From positions 1 to 64,000 of the forward strand of contig JAJDWA010000059.1 in the NCBI GenBank assembly GCA_022825825.1: 64,000 bases of DNA. The letters run 5' to 3'. Below the pieces are notes generated by a model that was not told the origin of the DNA, did no database searches, and worked only from the letters and a program-made list of their open reading frames with translations. The position numbers were made by a program, and so were the translations under genes. Below are positions 60,917 to 64,000 of this stretch, piece by piece. The stretch comes from Candidatus Poribacteria bacterium. Its GTDB lineage: Bacteria > Poribacteria > WGA-4E > WGA-3G. Positions within the stretch are counted from its first letter, which is position 1. Every line of letters begins with the position of its first letter.

Positions 60917-61147
60917 ATGCCGAAAACAGACTTAAAACAACAAGTTCTGATGTTGATCGAGCAATTCCCTACTGAAAAACTCAGTGCTGCTATTGATTAT
61001 CTGACCTACCTGTACGACAAGGAAGCATGGGATGCTACACATGAATTGACAAGCAATCCTGAAATCGTGGAAAGTTTAGAACGTGCTAAAGCTGATGAAA
61101 AAGCAGGTAGACTCAAAAGCTGGAACGATGTTAGACATGACGTTTAA
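60917..61147 (+). CDS. Small antitoxin-like protein
   Basis: The 76-aa protein starts at ATG 60917 (TAGGAGAAT upstream). It has an N-terminal helical part (QQVLMLIEQFPTEKLSAAIDYLTYL) and a C-terminal ERAKADEKAGRLKSWNDVRHDV, a form common in RelB/Phd-like antitoxins that precede RelE/ParE toxins. No toxin gene follows; the next 450 bases hold only repeats. It is therefore an orphan or the survivor of a broken toxin-antitoxin pair. The family assignment is by pattern and not certain. Confidence 0.6.
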   Translation: MPKTDLKQQVLMLIEQFPTEKLSAAIDYLTYLYDKEAWDATHELTSNPEIVESLERAKADEKAGRLKSWNDVRHDV

Positions 61148-61274
61148 AACTGATTCAACGCACTTAACATGAAAATAAAAATAGATTCGGTAATTTAGTA
61201 GAGAAGTCCGGTGCGGTTAGGAAACCACACCATAGGCGTCAATTTAAGGGATAAATCCGTTGTAACCATGTCTC

Positions 61275-61395
61275 CAGTCCCGTAGGGACGATATGTTTAT
61301 AGGTATGAGATATATATATAGGTCTTTAGTCCCGTAGGGACGATATGTAAAAAATATGTCTTTGTTGGACACATGTCGTCCCTACGGGACTAAAT
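61275..61395. repeat. Cluster of three GTCCCGTAGGGAC palindromic repeats
   Basis: AGTCCCGTAGGGACGATATG occurs at about 61275 and 61328, and an inverted copy (CGTCCCTACGGGACTAAAT) at 61377-61395. The surrounding gap (61148-61604) also contains pieces of the GGTTAGGAAACC repeat at about 61210 and 61506. No gene is supported in it. Confidence 0.75.
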
Positions 61396-61604
61396 ATGAG
61401 ACAGTCTCAATGATGATGGGTATTGAACTATGTTCAAAAAATGCAATCGTTTTCTTAAATTGACGCATAAGGGTATGTCAGAATACGCGTATGGTATTCT
61501 GAATTGGTTAGGAAACCACACCTACCGGGATTGGAACAATTAGAATTACCGAATTTAAAAATTAATCTTCATCAAAGTTCACCTACAAGGAATTGGAGAA
61601 AAAC

Positions 61605-62654
61605 ATGCCGCATACATATAAAACCTGCCTCATCGGATGTGGACGGATGGGAGCAACTATTGACGATGAAGTCGCAGACCGACCTGATAGTTTCATCTGG
61701 CAACCCTTCTCACACGCTGCAGCCGCTGTTGCCTGTGAAAGAACTGACCTCGTTGCCGTTTCGGATGTGTTTGCTGATAAAGCTGAAGCCATTCGGCAAC
61801 GTTACGGGGCAGAACGTGCCTATACAGACTACCAAGAGATGATTGAGAAGGAGAAACCTGACATCGTCTGTATTGCCACGCGTCCCGGACCGCACGCGGA
61901 AATTACTGTTTTCGCTGCTGAAAACAACGTCAAAGGCATCTACTGTGAAAAACCGCTCTGCTGTTCCATGGAAGAAGCAGATGTCATGGTAGATATTGTT
62001 GAGAAGCACGGTGTTAAATTCAACTACGGCACGCAACGTCGCTTTATGCCTATCTATCGCAAAGTGCGCGAACTCGTTGATGCAGGCGAAATCGGAGACA
62101 TCCAGTGCACCATCGCGCAATACGGCGCAAGCTCCGCGCTCTGGGGATTAACACATGCCGCCGATATGCTCCTTTTCCTTGCTAAAGACCCAGAAGTTGA
62201 CTTTGTGCAAGGCACCGTTTCATGTAAGGATTCTGATTGGGATGGTAATCGCTTGAACGTTGACCCAGCAATCACCAACGGGTATATCCGTTTTTCCAAC
62301 GGAGTCCACGGCTACAATACTGCTGGCACAGGCCCCGAATATGAGGTCTGCGGCACTGCTGGTAAAATCCGTATCCAAAATAACAGTAGAGAAGTCCAAT
62401 TTCGGAAGAAACAGGGGACTTTCTATGAAGATGTGCCGTTTCCAGAGGTTTCCCGTGCTACTGGTACAGTCATGGGGATAACTGATATCGCTGAGGCACT
62501 TGACGAAGACAGAGAAACAAAGGGCCCCGTTCATCTGGCGCGGCGCAGTCAAGAAACATTGATGGGCATGATCGAGTCGCATCGGTTAGGCGGTCAACGT
62601 GTCTCACTACCAATGGAAAATCGAAGCCTTTATGTAACCAGAGACAACTGGTAA
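61605..62654 (+). CDS. Gfo/Idh/MocA family oxidoreductase
   Basis: From the ATG at 61605 (TTGGAGAAAAAC upstream) it has 349 aa. The Rossmann motif is CLIGCGRMGATIDD, followed by DLVAVSDVF and DIVCIATRPGPHAEITVFAAENNVKGIYCEKPLCCSMEEAD with the EKP lysine. The C-terminal domain includes NYGTQRRFMPIYRKVREL and WGLTHAADMLLFLA (potential catalytic His). It resembles the other oxidoreductase in the window only at family level. It probably acts on a sugar or polyol derivative in the same catabolic group. Confidence 0.92.
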   Translation: MPHTYKTCLIGCGRMGATIDDEVADRPDSFIWQPFSHAAAAVACERTDLVAVSDVFADKAEAIRQRYGAERAYTDYQEMIEKEKPDIVCIATRPGPHAEITVFAAENNVKGIYCEKPLCCSMEEADVMVDIVEKHGVKFNYGTQRRFMPIYRKVRELVDAGEIGDIQCTIAQYGASSALWGLTHAADMLLFLAKDPEVDFVQGTVSCKDSDWDGNRLNVDPAITNGYIRFSNGVHGYNTAGTGPEYEVCGTAGKIRIQNNSREVQFRKKQGTFYEDVPFPEVSRATGTVMGITDIAEALDEDRETKGPVHLARRSQETLMGMIESHRLGGQRVSLPMENRSLYVTRDNW

Positions 62655-62712
62655 AACCTAAAAGTATCTATTTTCTTAAACTACAGACTGGCTTGTAAAT
62701 GCGTCGAAAAAT

Positions 62713-63702
62713 ATGAATTTAGAGACTCAAATCCAAGAATTTCGTGATACCTTTTATCGTGTCAAGACCGAAGTCCAAAAACGTATTGTCGGTCAAGACG
62801 CGATAGTTGAAGGAGTGCTTCTTTGCCTACTTGCTAACGGACACGCGCTGCTTGAAGGTATCCCTGGGTTAGGCAAAACCCAACTCGTTCGAACGCTCAG
62901 CGAGGCACTTAACCTCACTTTCAAGCCGATCCATTTCACACCGGATATGATGCCGTCTGACATCACCGGCACAACCTTTCTCGTTGAAGACGAACACGGT
63001 AGAAAGCAATTTGAATTCCAACAGGGCCCCATATTCGCACAACTTATCCTGGCGGATGAGATTAACCGTGCTACCCCACGCACACAATCCGCACTTCTTG
63101 AGGCAATGCAGGACCGTACCGTCACTGTCGGACGGACAAGCCACAAATTAGAAGAACCGTTTTGTGTTCTCGCTACACAAAATCCTCTTGAGATGGAGGG
63201 CACTTATCCACTTCCGGAGGCACAACTGGATCGGTTTCTATTCAAACTACTCATCGAATTTCCTGATGAGGACGAAATAGTTCAAATTATGCGGCGCACC
63301 ACATCTGGCACAGACATTACAATCGACAAAGTTACAGATGCCGAAACACTTAATCAGATGCGCCGACTTGTTCCACAGGTGATTGTCGCAGAGCATGTTG
63401 AGCGACACATCATTCGACTTGTCCGCGCCACACACCCTAATTCCGATGACGCGCCAGAGATTGTCAAACGATATGTCCATCTCGGTGCAGGTATCCGTAG
63501 CATCCAAGCGATAACCCTTACAGCAAAAATCAAGGCACTTCTTGACGAACGTTATAACGTTGCCTACGAAGATATCGATGCAGTACTTCTCCCCGCACTT
63601 CGTCATCGTATCATTCTCAACTTTGAGGGGCAAGGCGAGGGTATTGTCCCCGATGCCGTTGTCAGCGAAGTCTGCAGCGCAATCATACCTACACCGTCAT
63701 AA
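62713..63702 (+). CDS. MoxR family AAA+ ATPase
   Basis: The 329-aa ATPase has Walker A EGIPGLGKTQLVR (about 50-62), Walker B LILADEINRATPRTQSALLEAMQD (about 113-136), sensor 1 in FCVLATQNPLEMEGTYPLPEAQLDRF, and the lid domain to the end. This is the standard MoxR pattern. MoxR ATPases act as chaperones, often with VWA and DUF58 proteins encoded downstream; here the next visible gene is on the opposite strand, so the usual partner is absent within the window. The start has no strong ribosome binding site. Confidence 0.95.
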   Translation: MNLETQIQEFRDTFYRVKTEVQKRIVGQDAIVEGVLLCLLANGHALLEGIPGLGKTQLVRTLSEALNLTFKPIHFTPDMMPSDITGTTFLVEDEHGRKQFEFQQGPIFAQLILADEINRATPRTQSALLEAMQDRTVTVGRTSHKLEEPFCVLATQNPLEMEGTYPLPEAQLDRFLFKLLIEFPDEDEIVQIMRRTTSGTDITIDKVTDAETLNQMRRLVPQVIVAEHVERHIIRLVRATHPNSDDAPEIVKRYVHLGAGIRSIQAITLTAKIKALLDERYNVAYEDIDAVLLPALRHRIILNFEGQGEGIVPDAVVSEVCSAIIPTPS

Positions 63703-63776
63703 ACCTTTGTCATATCAGAGGCATTAACATAAAATTGACGGCTATAGGTTTCGCTGTGCTCCACCCAACGGACGAA

Positions 63777-64000
63777 CTATTGCGATTCTTCTCCTACTTC
63801 TTTCGCTCCTTCAATTTCTTCCTCAGTTAATTGGAAGTCAAATACATCTTCCTCTTCTGTTGCTTCTGGTTCTGTGTCCGTTGGAGTAACCTGCTGCACT
63901 TCATCTGTGGGTTGTGCTGTTTCCTCCTGCGTTTCAAGTTTTGGTGCTGTCGCACCGAGGATTGTCAATCCAACAATTGCCACAACACAAACACTTGTGA
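63777..64000 (-). CDS. Acidic exported protein, 5' end beyond window edge
   Basis: The minus-strand frame is open to the right window edge. The visible part includes a hydrophobic stretch (TSVCVVVAIVGLTILGATA), probably the end of a signal peptide. About 55 residues rich in Glu, Thr and Pro follow (for example TDTEPEATEEEDVFDFQLTE). No domain is recognised. It could be a short lipoprotein-like or secreted acidic peptide. It converges with the MoxR gene. Confidence 0.5.
   Translation of the reverse strand, partial: TSVCVVAIVGLTILGATAPKLETQEETAQPTDEVQQVTPTDTEPEATEEEDVFDFQLTEEEIEGAKEVGEESQ

Overview
The window looks like a chromosomal segment of a Gram-negative bacterium of the Candidatus Poribacteria type (inference). 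Exported proteins end in a shared C-terminal module built around NYPNPFNPETWIPY. There are dockerin and cohesin domains, WD40 and YCF48-like repeat proteins, several PhyH dioxygenases, Gfo/Idh/MocA oxidoreductases, Uma2-family genes and many short dispersed repeats. An outer membrane is implied by lipoproteins, FadL-type barrels and an LpoB homologue. No rRNA, tRNA, phage or integrase gene and no CRISPR array was seen.

Layout. 1-1.3 kb: end of an exported protein. 1.7-8.9 kb: predicted peptide-ligase cluster (transglutaminase-DUF2126 putative amidoligase, circularly permuted ATP-grasp fused to Alpha-E, second transglutaminase). 8.9-9.9 kb (minus): WD40 gene and a DUF2283 remnant. 10.4-11.7 kb: PL10 pectate lyase behind a good sigma70-type promoter. 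11.9-17.6 kb: YceI, a multi-TM protein and a 1347-aa YCF48-like repeat lipoprotein, probably one operon. 17.7-37 kb: the most striking region. A divergent sigma54 activator (minus) is followed by four near-identical sigma54 promoters, each with upstream 13-bp sites repeated at exactly 21-bp steps. They lie ahead of genes for almost exclusively exported products: a small lipoprotein, a small membrane peptide with a candidate structured RNA, a VWA / WD40-dockerin / cohesin / FadL-like set, and LRR plus small lipoproteins. I propose a local sigma54 cell-surface regulon. 37-43.6 kb: thrS, lpoB-COG3014 pair, cysteine desulfurase and a DUF433/DUF5615 toxin-antitoxin-like pair. 43.6-55.7 kb (minus): duplicated YibE/F, uvrC, Uma2, trmB, an NAD-dependent epimerase/dehydrogenase, a frameshifted HSDR_N-like gene, a second Uma2 and glnD. 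55.7-62.7 kb: catabolic cluster (three PhyH, two Gfo/Idh/MocA, one alkaline-phosphatase-superfamily enzyme with Thr at the sulfatase nucleophile position). 62.7-64 kb: MoxR ATPase and the start-less part of an acidic exported protein.

Intergenic space is dense with repeats: elements with TACCAAATTAAC-type terminal inverted repeats, roughly 90-125-bp double-hairpin elements, GTCCCGTAGGGAC palindromes, and a 57-bp inverted pair flanking the DUF2126 gene. All functional calls come from reading motifs by eye; no database search was possible.
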